6,515 nt of DNA, taken from NCBI GenBank assembly GCA_020047835.1, contig JAIFNJ010000087.1, forward strand, positions 1 through 6,515, written 5' to 3'. The notes beneath the pieces are model-generated. The model was not told the DNA's origin and made no database searches. It saw only the letters and a program-made list of their open reading frames with translations. Positions 1-6,515 of this stretch are shown piece by piece. This DNA comes from Bacteroidota bacterium (GTDB lineage: Bacteria; Bacteroidota; Bacteroidia; Bacteroidales; SZUA-534). Every line of letters starts with the position of its first letter. Within the stretch, counting starts at the first letter, position 1. A program made the position numbers and the translations under genes.

Positions 1-91
1 ATATTTTCTTGTGGATTTAGGGTTACATTTAAAATGCCCGGCCCTATATGCTGGTAAGCTTTATAATAGTTGAGATTCGGGCTTAATACCA

Positions 92-118
92 AGTATTTAA
101 TACTATGGAAATATTTCC
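92..118. repeat. Two adjacent short palindromes upstream of fbp
   Basis: AGTATT-T-AATACT (92-104) is a perfect 6-base inverted repeat around a single T. Two bases later GGAAATATTTCC (107-118) is a perfect 12-base palindrome. They sit about 56 bases upstream of the candidate -7 box of fbp. Such symmetry fits a dimeric regulator's operator. As RNA the second palindrome would make only a weak hairpin, because its centre is too tight, and it is followed by CGTTTT, so a weak terminator for an upstream gene is the alternative. Short AT-rich palindromes also arise by chance. Confidence 0.35.
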
Positions 119-173
119 CGTTTTATGTGTAATTTCTAAACTCTCACTTCTCAATACATAATATTAAACATAT

Positions 174-181
174 TAATTTTG
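174..181 (+). promoter_or_regulatory. Candidate Bacteroidota -7 promoter box for fbp
   Basis: TAATTTTG matches the Bacteroidota sigma-ABfr -7 consensus TAnnTTTG exactly. Transcription would start near 186-190, leaving an untranslated leader of about 55 bases before the fbp ATG. No clear TTTG or TTG lies at the expected -33 position; the sequence near 147-150 is CTTC. The call therefore rests on the -7 box and its placement only. Confidence 0.4.
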
Positions 182-243
182 GTTAACATTTTTGTTGGCG
201 TGCCTGTTAATACCTAGTTTCGCATACATTTTAACTAATACGA

Positions 244-2229
244 ATGGGTATGGAATTTACAGAGCAGGATTTGCGGTATTTAGAGTTATTGGCAAGGCGG
301 TATCCCTCTATTCAAAAGGCCAGCACTGAAATTATCAATTTAAAAGCTATTTTAAGTTTACCCAAAGGAACGGAGCATTTCCTGAGCGATTTGCATGGGG
401 AATATGAGGCTTTCACACATTTGCTAAACAGTGCTTCGGGAGTTGTTAAACGGAGAATCAGCGATATATTTAAAGATACGTTGCGTGAATCGGAAAAAGA
501 TAGTTTAGCCACACTCATTTATTATCCCGAAGAAAAAATAAGGTTGATTATACGTAAAGAACCGGCACTGGATGAATGGTATAAACTTACGCTGCATCGA
601 TTAATAAAAGTTTGTCGTTCCGTATCATCAAAATATACCCGTTCAAAAGTTCGCAAAGCGCTTCCCAAAGATTTTGCTTATGTTATTGAAGAACTGCTGC
701 ACGAGGACGAGAACAAAATTAATAAGCAACATTATTACGATGGTATTATTGATACCATTATTAGCACTGGAAGGGCTAAGGAATTTATTGTGGAGTTATG
801 CATCCTTATTCGTAAACTAGTAATTGATAGGTTGCACATTGTGGGTGATATTTTTGATAGGGGACCAAACCCGGACTTGATTATTGAAACCTTAATGTTA
901 TATAAAGAAATTGATATTCAATGGGGAAATCATGATGTGGTTTGGATGGGTGCCGCCATGGGTTCTACCCCGTTAATTGCCAATTTAATTCGCATTGCCG
1001 CACGGTACGATAACCTGAGCACCGTTGAAGATGCCTACGGTATAAACTTACTGCCTTTAGCTACTTTTGCCATGCAGGTGTATAAAGATGATCCGTGCAC
1101 TGCGTTTAAACCCAAACTTACTGGGAACAGAGAATACAGCAGCGATGAAAATTACATGGTAACACAAATGCAAAAAGCTATAGCTGTAATTCAGTTTAAA
1201 TTAGAGGGCCAATTAATTAAACGGCACCCTGAATTTAAAATGGACGATCGGTTGGTATTGGAACATATTGATTACGAGAAAGGAACCATCCGGATGGGTA
1301 GGAAAATATATCAATTAACCGACCATAATTTTCCCACCATTGATCCTGAAAACCCCTATCAGCTTACACTACAAGAGCAGGAGGTAATGGAGCGGTTAAG
1401 GAATTCATTTTTAAAAAGTCAAAAATTACAACGGCACCTGAAATTCTTGCTTAACAGGGGAAGCATGTACCTTAAAATGAATGCTAATTTAATGTATCAT
1501 GGGTGCATTCCGATGACTGCTGAAGGGGAATTCAAAAAAGTTAAGATTGAAGGTTCGTTTTATGCAGGAAAGGCATTGCTCGATAAGTTTGATGAAATAA
1601 TTAGGCAATGTTATTACTACAAGCAAAATACCGGTGATGACAGTGTGGGACTCGACTATATTTATTATTTGTGGCCGGGACCGGATTCCCCATTATTTGG
1701 AAAGACAAAAATGGCCACTTTTGAACGCTATTTTATTGAAGATAAGGAGACTCATATTGAAGATAAAAACCCCTATTTTAATTTACGCGATCAAGAAGAG
1801 CTAAGTATTAAAGTATTAAAGGAATTTGGATTGGAGGGAGCTCATTCAAGGATTGTGAATGGTCATGTTCCGGTTAAATATAAAAAAGGTGAAGATCCGG
1901 TAAAAGGCAATGGCCGTATGATAGTAATTGATGGAGGTCTTGCTAAAGCTTACCAGCCTGAAACAGGTATTGCCGGTTATACGCTCATTTATAATTCTTA
2001 TGGATTAATGCTGGCAGCTCATGAGCCTTTTGAATCGACACAAAAAGCCATTGAAGAAGAAACTGACATTATTTCGGACCTGAGAATATTAGAAAAATCT
2101 TCAGTAAGGCAACGTGTCGGGGATACGGATATAGGCGAACACCTTCGAAAAGAAATTGGTGAGTTGGAAACTCTGTTAATTGCTTACCGAAAAGGCTATT
2201 TAAAAGAAGAAAGTTTGGATATCAATTGA
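244..2229 (+). CDS. fbp: Fructose-1,6-bisphosphatase, class III
   Basis: This cytosolic enzyme hydrolyses fructose-1,6-bisphosphate to fructose-6-phosphate plus phosphate, the committed step of gluconeogenesis. The 661-residue length fits the class III family (about 640-670), which has a calcineurin-like metallophosphatase core. Visible metal-site motifs are DLHGEYEAF (49-57), GDIFDRG (201-207), GNHD (228-231), MYHGCIP (417-423) and NGHVPVK (539-545), followed by IDGG (562-565). The opening segment, with LRYLELL and STEIINL before the first metal motif, is also typical. All core motifs are present, so it should be active. The ATG at 244 has a second in-frame ATG at 250; either could be the start, changing only two residues. 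No strong Shine-Dalgarno sequence is seen, as is common in this phylum. The gene stands alone on its strand and converges on the next gene with 22 bases between stops. Class III enzymes are unrelated in fold to class I FBPases. Confidence 0.96.
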   Translation: MGMEFTEQDLRYLELLARRYPSIQKASTEIINLKAILSLPKGTEHFLSDLHGEYEAFTHLLNSASGVVKRRISDIFKDTLRESEKDSLATLIYYPEEKIRLIIRKEPALDEWYKLTLHRLIKVCRSVSSKYTRSKVRKALPKDFAYVIEELLHEDENKINKQHYYDGIIDTIISTGRAKEFIVELCILIRKLVIDRLHIVGDIFDRGPNPDLIIETLMLYKEIDIQWGNHDVVWMGAAMGSTPLIANLIRIAARYDNLSTVEDAYGINLLPLATFAMQVYKDDPCTAFKPKLTGNREYSSDENYMVTQMQKAIAVIQFKLEGQLIKRHPEFKMDDRLVLEHIDYEKGTIRMGRKIYQLTDHNFPTIDPENPYQLTLQEQEVMERLRNSFLKSQKLQRHLKFLLNRGSMYLKMNANLMYHGCIPMTAEGEFKKVKIEGSFYAGKALLDKFDEIIRQCYYYKQNTGDDSVGLDYIYYLWPGPDSPLFGKTKMATFERYFIEDKETHIEDKNPYFNLRDQEELSIKVLKEFGLEGAHSRIVNGHVPVKYKKGEDPVKGNGRMIVIDGGLAKAYQPETGIAGYTLIYNSYGLMLAAHEPFESTQKAIEEETDIISDLRILEKSSVRQRVGDTDIGEHLRKEIGELETLLIAYRKGYLKEESLDIN

Positions 2230-2251
2230 ACCAGTCTTTGAATTTCGATTA

Positions 2252-3520
2252 TTATTTTATTGAAAAGGCCCAATTTATATGGCCGTTTTCGGTATTCAAA
2301 CAGCAAACCTGACCTAAATAAAATAGAATCAATTGGTTATTAATTAGTTCAAATTGGATAAAATCAGATTCAGGAACAAAATCACCAAAATATTGCTTGA
2401 ACTCCCGCGAATTTCTAGCTGAGGCAACATTAAAAAACATACCGGGAATGCGGGTTTCCCAATTCAATGAAAATATGCCATAGGAAGGTGATGAAATTTT
2501 AGAAATCCGTATCATGGATTCATTAGAATCATCATTTTTCGACCAAATAAAAAAAGATTTCTCATCGGGCTGTAGCAATAAATCATCGGGTTTCATACCT
2601 CTTAATATTGAGGCCGTATTGTTTTTGGCATTATTGAGCTTTAACTCCAAGGCCGTTTTAACCTCTATATCTTTGACTGTTAATTTTTTTGTTTGATAGG
2701 AAATTAATTGATCCGTTATGCTTTGCTGCAATTTAATGTAGTGAACGAATAACTGCTTAGGATTCTGTTCCATCATAAACAAACCATTTAAAAACACCAA
2801 CTGGCTGGTTTTTTTGCGCACATCGGTTAAAACCATTTTGTCAAATCCATCAAGTTTCCATAAAGAATCTTGAAAATAAGCAGCGGAACGCAGGTAATGA
2901 ATCCATTGAAATTTTAGGTTTATGTTTTCAGTAATTTTCTCTGTTGTATAAAGTTCCAAATCAATATAATATTTTTGAAATTGTTCATTAGTAGCAATTA
3001 GTTTTAGCTGAATCGGGTCAAAACCATAGAACTTATCAATTTCTTGCCAAAATGGATCGATAAAGCGTCCGATAGATTGTTTTAGGTTTGCATAAATAAA
3101 CGCTTGCGATACTTTCCTTTCAAGGGTAAGTGGATTAAGCGATTGAATGCCTGATTTGTATTTTTTAGAAAAAATCCAAAGGTTGTCCGGCGTGCAGCCC
3201 AAAACCAAACAAGCTTCCGTACTATCCATAACTCCCATTTCTTTTTGAACTATTATTTTTCCGTTACTTAAATTATATACGGTTATGCGGGAATTATTAT
3301 ATCCAGTGGAACGGGTATTTCCTTTTGAATAGCTTTCTGATTTGGTCCGATAAAAACTTTCGTGCAGAATCAGGTAATAGGAATCACCTTGCTTATAAGT
3401 AATTTTTTTTAATATTTGATCAAATCTTCCAACTTGCGAAAATGAGGGACTTGACATTAATAATAAGGATAGAATTACCCATTGGATAAAGAATATTGAT
3501 GTTTTAAAATGGCGAGGCAT
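2252..3520 (-). CDS. Secreted protein of unknown function, possible beta-propeller
   Basis: The 422-residue product starts with a clear Sec signal peptide: basic MPRHFK, a hydrophobic core at about 8-24, and an SFS-Q cleavage site near residue 28. There is no lipobox, so the mature protein should be periplasmic or exported. No transmembrane segment is seen afterwards. Several short stretches look like beta-propeller blades: RITVYNLSNGKIIVQKE (78-94), LWIFSKK...LNPLTLERK (114-136), and a C-terminal strand QVCCLNTENGHINWAF (404-419) that resembles PQQ-like repeats (aromatic, 'tGk..W'). The overall look also recalls PA2928-family proteins, but that is from memory and unconfirmed. Four cysteines stand out as two pairs (104/109 and the adjacent 406/407). 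The ATG at 3520 is chosen because the signal peptide begins there. No Shine-Dalgarno sequence is seen; a nine-A run lies about 25 bases upstream on this strand. The gene is monocistronic in this window and divergent from the TonB receptor. Its function is not known. Confidence 0.85.
   Translation of the reverse strand: MPRHFKTSIFFIQWVILSLLLMSSPSFSQVGRFDQILKKITYKQGDSYYLILHESFYRTKSESYSKGNTRSTGYNNSRITVYNLSNGKIIVQKEMGVMDSTEACLVLGCTPDNLWIFSKKYKSGIQSLNPLTLERKVSQAFIYANLKQSIGRFIDPFWQEIDKFYGFDPIQLKLIATNEQFQKYYIDLELYTTEKITENINLKFQWIHYLRSAAYFQDSLWKLDGFDKMVLTDVRKKTSQLVFLNGLFMMEQNPKQLFVHYIKLQQSITDQLISYQTKKLTVKDIEVKTALELKLNNAKNNTASILRGMKPDDLLLQPDEKSFFIWSKNDDSNESMIRISKISSPSYGIFSLNWETRIPGMFFNVASARNSREFKQYFGDFVPESDFIQFELINNQLILFYLGQVCCLNTENGHINWAFSIK
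2262..2290 (+). terminator. Terminator-like hairpin after fbp, inside opposing gene
   Basis: GAAAAGGCC (2262-2270) can pair with GGCC-G-TTTTC (2281-2290) to give a nine-pair stem with one bulged G and a 10-base AT-rich loop. It lies 33 bases after the fbp stop and has the A-tract/GC-stem/T-tract form of an intrinsic terminator, although the T run is only four long and part of the stem. It overlaps the last codons of the minus-strand gene. It cannot serve that gene as a terminator without removing its stop codon at 2252-2254, so fbp is the more likely user. Confidence 0.35.
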
Positions 3521-3580
3521 GATGTATTTGAAAGATTAGGTACTGTTTTTTTTTACTTAAAAACTAAATTTGGCTTGAAA

Positions 3581-3588
3581 CAAATATA
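3581..3588 (-). promoter_or_regulatory. Candidate -7 promoter box for the secreted-protein gene
   Basis: Read on the minus strand this is TATATTTG, an exact TAnnTTTG match. It lies 60 bases upstream of the ATG at 3520, implying a leader of about 50-55 bases that includes an A9 tract. The -33 region (about 3607-3612) has no clean TTG or TTTG, so support comes from the -7 box and position. Confidence 0.4.
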
Positions 3589-3653
3589 ACAACTTTATTC
3601 TAGATATACTGTTAAAAGGTAGATGCAGAAAACATCAAATTTTGGCAATTGCA

Positions 3654-3687
3654 TTTGTTTTACAAATTTCCGAAAGGGTTTAATTTG
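3654..3687 (+). promoter_or_regulatory. Possible promoter for the TonB-receptor operon
   Basis: TTTG (3654-3657) followed after 22 bases by TTAATTTG (3680-3687) resembles the Bacteroidota -33/-7 pair, with one mismatch in the -7 box (TT for TA) and slightly long spacing. It would give a leader of about 300 bases before the receptor ATG. No exact TAnnTTTG box lies closer to the receptor on this strand, so the true promoter may be this one, the box at 3565-3572, or an unrecognised type. Confidence 0.2.
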
Positions 3688-3998
3688 CAGGTAAAGCTTC
3701 CTTTTTAGTGATTCAAATCCGATTTCAGCTCTGGTTTTTATCATTCACCGACAAAAAATCCGCATTTATCGAATAATATTTCACCATTTAAAGGAATAGG
3801 AGAATATTTGCAATGAAATATGTTTTCCAAAACGCAACTAAAATGTTAATCAAACGTCTTGAAAAAGTTGTTTCTATAAAAACCAAATTTATACCCAAAA
3901 TAAAAAGATGAATAATGATTTAAACAAATGAATTCCGCAATAATTAGTAAGAAATAAATGCATTAATAAACTGAACTCAATATTGACATTAATAACAG

Positions 3999-6353
3999 AT
4001 GATATATTTAAGATTACACTTTTTAATACTAATTCTTGGCATTGTTTTGCTTTCTCCAGTGCACGCTGAAATGAATGAAACACATGAGATTAGGGGACGT
4101 ATTTACGATAAAGATACCAAAGAAACCTTAGTTGGTGCTACGGTTTATGTTGAGGAATTTAGAACAGGAACAGCTACCGATGGAAATGGTTCTTTTCTAT
4201 TGCATTTACCAAGAGGTAAGTTCCATTTGCAGATTTCATATATTGGATACAAGACTCACAAAGAAGTAATTGAGGTGACAGGTAAACAAGAGGTTTCTTT
4301 TTATATTGAAAGAGAAAGCCAGAAAATACAGGACATAACTATTACAGCGGAGCGTTCCGATGAAAATTTGAAGCGAACAGAAATGAGTGTTGAAAAAATG
4401 AAAATTCAACAAGTTCGTCAAATTCCAGCTTTTATGGGCGAAGTTGATATTATAAAAGTAATACAGTTACTACCTGGTGTTCAACCAGCAGCAGAAGGAA
4501 CTTCCGGATTTAGTGTTCGGGGAGGTAATATGGATCAAAACCTGATTTTAATTGACGAGGTTCCGCTTTATAATGCTTCTCACTTTTTAGGTTTTTTTAG
4601 TGTATTTAATAATGACGCAATAAAGGACTTGGAGTTATATAAGGGAGATATTCCAGTAGCTTATGGTGGTCGGATTTCATCGCTATTGAATGTAAAAGTA
4701 AAAGAGGGAAATGGCACCCGCTGGCAAGGTTCAGGAGGAATAGGAACTATCTCTACCCGTTTTGCTATGGATGGTCCCATTAATGGGGATACAACCACTC
4801 TTTTATTGGCAGGTCGTTTGTTTAATGCTCAACTGTATTTATTAGCCATGCAAACTCAAACGGATCAAGTAGATGGGGTAAACCTGTATTTTTATGATAT
4901 TAATGCAAAATTGAATCACCGTATTGACAAACAAAATACCCTATCAATAAATTTTTATAATGGCTGGGACGCATTTAATCAGCAGCTTGCAAAGTTTGGG
5001 TATGGAAATACTGCTGGTTCGGTTAGTTGGATGCACTCTTACAGCAGTGATGTTGCCACAAGGTTTACTCTTTTATATGGCCGCTATGGATATCGAACTT
5101 CTGCCAGTTTTAATGATGCCTCAGGCTTTGTATGGAATTCGAATATAAACGATTATGGTTTTCGTTTAGACAATACGGTTTTGTTGGATTCAGAAAACAC
5201 CATTAAATTTGGGTTTTCATCCACCTATCACCGGTTTTATCCGGGTTTGATTGAACCTATTGGAAGTGAATCTATTTTTTCGGAATATGAATTATTCCCC
5301 AATTCAGCCGTAGAATGGGGCATTTATGGAAGTAATATTCAGCAAGTAAGTGAAAAATTAACATTGAAATATGGAATACGGTTCTCAATCTTTCAAAATG
5401 TAGGACCTGGAACGGTATATAATTTCGACGAAAACCATGAAGCTACAGATAGTGTAACATACAGTAGGGGAGATGTTTATAACGTTTACCAAGGATTAGA
5501 ACCTCGAATTGGGGCTGTTTATCAATTAAATGATGTGTCATCAATAAAAGCCAGTTATTCGCGCACTCGGCAATACATCCACATGGCTTCAAACAGTTCG
5601 GGCGGCACACCTTTTGATATTTGGGTTGCATCCAATCAAAATATTAAACCTCAGATTGCCGATCAGGCAGCGTTAGGATATTTCCGGAATTTTTGGTTTA
5701 ACCAGTTTGAAGCTTCTGCAGAAATTTATTACAAGGAGATGCACAACACTATTGATTTTAAGGATCATGCAGAGTTGTTTTTGAATCGAAAAATTGATGG
5801 CGAATTTAGGATTGGCGATTCCTGGGCTGTTGGAGCCGAATTTCAGTTGAAATATAATTTTGAACGATTCAATGGATGGGTGAGTTATACCTTATCAAAA
5901 TCGAGGAGAGATATACCTGAAGTAAATGCTGGTGTTGTTTATAATTCGCCGTACGATAAACCACACAATGTGGGAATTGTAGCAAATTACAAGCTTAATG
6001 ACAAATGGTCTCTTTCAGGCACTTGGGTATATGCTTCAGGCACTCCAATGACTGTTCCTGCTGGTTTTTATGAACAAGACAATGTGCTTCAATTGTATTA
6101 CAAAGATGGTGACCGGAATAAAGTAAGAATGCCTGATTACCATAGACTCGATTTGGGATTAACTTATTTTATGCCGGCTAAACCTGGAAAAAGGTTGTCT
6201 CAAGAACTGAATTTTTCAGTTTATAATGCCTATGCAAGGCATAATGCTTGGTCAATTAATTTTGTACGCGATGAGGAAACCAATCGGATTTATGCCGAAA
6301 AGACCTATCTTTTTTCATTCATTCCGGCAATAACCTATAATATAAAGTTTTAA
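3999..6353 (+). CDS. TonB-dependent outer-membrane receptor with CarboxypepD_reg-like domain
   Basis: This 784-residue outer-membrane transporter takes up an unknown ligand using TonB/ExbB/ExbD energy. The order is a signal peptide (1-23, cleavage after VHA), then a carboxypeptidase-D regulatory-like beta-sandwich domain (about 30-115, with IRGRIYDKDT, LVGATVYVE, TDGNGSF and ISYIGYKT). A plug domain follows (about 135-237, with IKVIQLLPGVQ, GFSVRGG, NLILIDEVPLYN, LELYKGDIPVAYGGR). A 22-strand-type barrel fills the rest, ending in aromatic-rich strands and a terminal Phe (ITYNIKF), the usual signature for barrel insertion. It lacks an STN domain, so direct FecIR-type signalling is not suggested. 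At 784 residues it is shorter than typical SusC proteins (about 1000) and carries no SusC-specific signature that I recognise. The ATG at 3999 directly begins the signal peptide; there is no Shine-Dalgarno sequence. The next gene begins 3 bases after its stop, so the two are co-transcribed. The partner is a DUF4249-like lipoprotein, a familiar pairing in this phylum. The substrate cannot be read from sequence. Confidence 0.95.
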   Translation: MIYLRLHFLILILGIVLLSPVHAEMNETHEIRGRIYDKDTKETLVGATVYVEEFRTGTATDGNGSFLLHLPRGKFHLQISYIGYKTHKEVIEVTGKQEVSFYIERESQKIQDITITAERSDENLKRTEMSVEKMKIQQVRQIPAFMGEVDIIKVIQLLPGVQPAAEGTSGFSVRGGNMDQNLILIDEVPLYNASHFLGFFSVFNNDAIKDLELYKGDIPVAYGGRISSLLNVKVKEGNGTRWQGSGGIGTISTRFAMDGPINGDTTTLLLAGRLFNAQLYLLAMQTQTDQVDGVNLYFYDINAKLNHRIDKQNTLSINFYNGWDAFNQQLAKFGYGNTAGSVSWMHSYSSDVATRFTLLYGRYGYRTSASFNDASGFVWNSNINDYGFRLDNTVLLDSENTIKFGFSSTYHRFYPGLIEPIGSESIFSEYELFPNSAVEWGIYGSNIQQVSEKLTLKYGIRFSIFQNVGPGTVYNFDENHEATDSVTYSRGDVYNVYQGLEPRIGAVYQLNDVSSIKASYSRTRQYIHMASNSSGGTPFDIWVASNQNIKPQIADQAALGYFRNFWFNQFEASAEIYYKEMHNTIDFKDHAELFLNRKIDGEFRIGDSWAVGAEFQLKYNFERFNGWVSYTLSKSRRDIPEVNAGVVYNSPYDKPHNVGIVANYKLNDKWSLSGTWVYASGTPMTVPAGFYEQDNVLQLYYKDGDRNKVRMPDYHRLDLGLTYFMPAKPGKRLSQELNFSVYNAYARHNAWSINFVRDEETNRIYAEKTYLFSFIPAITYNIKF

Positions 6354-6356
6354 ACG

Positions 6357-6515
6357 ATGAAATCGATATTTTATAAATTCCGGATAAAACTGCAAATCAT
6401 TTTTAGAATGTTTGCCTTATTTTTACTGCTAATTATGGTGGCTTGTACTGAGGAGATGGAATTGGAGCCAGCAGCTTATTTTAAAAACATTATTGTTGAT
6501 GCTACGCTGACCAAC
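6357..6515 (+). CDS. DUF4249-like surface lipoprotein, N-terminal fragment (runs off window)
   Basis: The first 53 codons of a gene cut off by the right edge. The product has a basic N-terminus (residues 2-17), a hydrophobic core (FALFLLLIMV, 19-28) and a lipobox ending MVAC, with the lipidated Cys at residue 30. The residues after it are TEEMELEP. An acidic run straight after the Cys resembles the lipoprotein export signal that sends Bacteroidota lipoproteins to the cell surface. The following NIIVDATLTN matches the opening strand of DUF4249 proteins as I recall it ('vVdg.itn' after an acidic linker). The ATG at 6357 lies 3 bases after the receptor stop; an internal ATG at 6408 would lose the basic region and is less likely. 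The position directly after a TonB-dependent receptor is typical of DUF4249 genes. The protein probably assists ligand capture at the receptor, by analogy with SusD, but that role is inferred. Family assignment rests on a short stretch plus context. Confidence 0.72.
   Translation, partial: MKSIFYKFRIKLQIIFRMFALFLLLIMVACTEEMELEPAAYFKNIIVDATLTN

Larger units (their letters stand above)
1..243. other. AT-rich region upstream of fbp, no clear gene
   Basis: No convincing gene is visible here. Short open tails enter from the left edge on the plus strand, ending at about 57 and 73, but neither looks like a recognisable C-terminus. On the minus strand one frame stays open from 122 to the left edge (about 40 codons), but it has no ATG, only a TTG at 90-92. 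The region does hold a pair of adjacent palindromes (92-104 and 107-118), an 8-base direct repeat TTAATACC (83-90 and 207-214), and a TAnnTTTG box at 174-181. It is best read as the fbp promoter region plus the end or start of an unseen neighbour. Confidence 0.6.
3521..3998. other. 478-base divergent intergenic region
   Basis: This AT-rich gap separates two divergent genes and is long for simple promoters. It holds the minus-strand TATATTTG box (3581-3588), a plus-strand TAAATTTG box (3565-3572) with no good -33 partner, and a TTTG-22 bases-TTAATTTG near-match (3654-3687). Two tiny open frames are present: 49 codons on the minus strand (3595-3744) and 32 codons on the plus strand (3813-3911). 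The 32-codon frame encodes a very basic peptide and is preceded by AGGAG at 3798-3802. Frames of this size are expected by chance at this base composition, so neither is called as a gene. A minus-strand TAAATTTG box (3884-3891) is also present. No tRNA, riboswitch or strong terminator was recognised. Confidence 0.6.

Noticed and set aside
312..518. 68-codon minus-strand open frame inside fbp
   Set aside because: It lies wholly antisense to highly conserved fbp codons, including the first metal-binding motif.
2514..2696. 60-codon plus-strand open frame inside the secreted-protein gene
   Set aside because: It is antisense to a longer gene with a good signal peptide, and has no promoter or recognisable motif.
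3804..3821. ATATTT/AAATAT hairpin with a 6-base loop in the intergenic region
   Set aside because: The stem is six A-T pairs only and would be unstable; there is no T tract or conserved context.
3983..3988. TTGACA just before the receptor ATG
   Set aside because: It matches the -35 box of E. coli-type promoters, but Bacteroidota use different boxes, and it lies too close to the ATG for a promoter to fit.
3889..4083. 64-codon minus-strand open frame overlapping the receptor start
   Set aside because: It is antisense to the receptor signal peptide and leader, has no family resemblance, and its hydrophobic tail is explained by AT-rich sequence.
4960..5148. 62-codon plus-strand open frame in another frame of the receptor gene
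   Set aside because: It is embedded in the barrel-coding part of a well-supported gene and looks like a frame shadow.
3999..6353. Receptor as a SusC protein with a SusD partner
   Set aside because: The receptor is too short for typical SusC and the downstream lipoprotein start does not look like SusD; it fits DUF4249 better.

Overview
The window most likely comes from an AT-rich member of the Bacteroidota. The evidence is a Bacteroidota-style class III fructose-1,6-bisphosphatase, a TonB-dependent receptor with an N-terminal carboxypeptidase-D-like domain, and an acidic-tailed lipoprotein start typical of the DUF4249 family. Candidate promoter boxes of the TAnnTTTG type and weak or absent Shine-Dalgarno sequences agree with this. 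The genus cannot be told from this sequence alone.

Layout: positions 1-243 are an AT-rich upstream region with two back-to-back palindromes and a TAnnTTTG box. A complete plus-strand fbp gene (class III FBPase) fills 244-2229. It converges, with a 22-base gap, on a minus-strand gene at 2252-3520. That gene encodes a secreted or periplasmic protein of unknown function, possibly a beta-propeller. A hairpin just after fbp lies inside the 3' end of this opposing gene. A 478-base divergent intergenic region (3521-3998) separates it from the plus-strand TonB-dependent receptor at 3999-6353. Three bases after the receptor stop, a lipoprotein gene begins and runs off the right edge (6357-6515). It looks like a DUF4249-family protein.

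The receptor and lipoprotein almost certainly form one transcription unit: an outer-membrane TonB-dependent transporter with a probable surface-exposed partner lipoprotein. This is the same broad logic as SusC/SusD, but with a different lipoprotein family and an unknown substrate. fbp is a separate gluconeogenic housekeeping gene. The minus-strand protein has no evident link to either.

I found no RNA genes, CRISPR arrays, insertion sequences or phage genes. I do not see a clearly new system. The points most worth a second look are the receptor/DUF4249 pair, the long leader region before it (with two very small open frames), and the fbp terminator-like hairpin embedded in the opposing gene.
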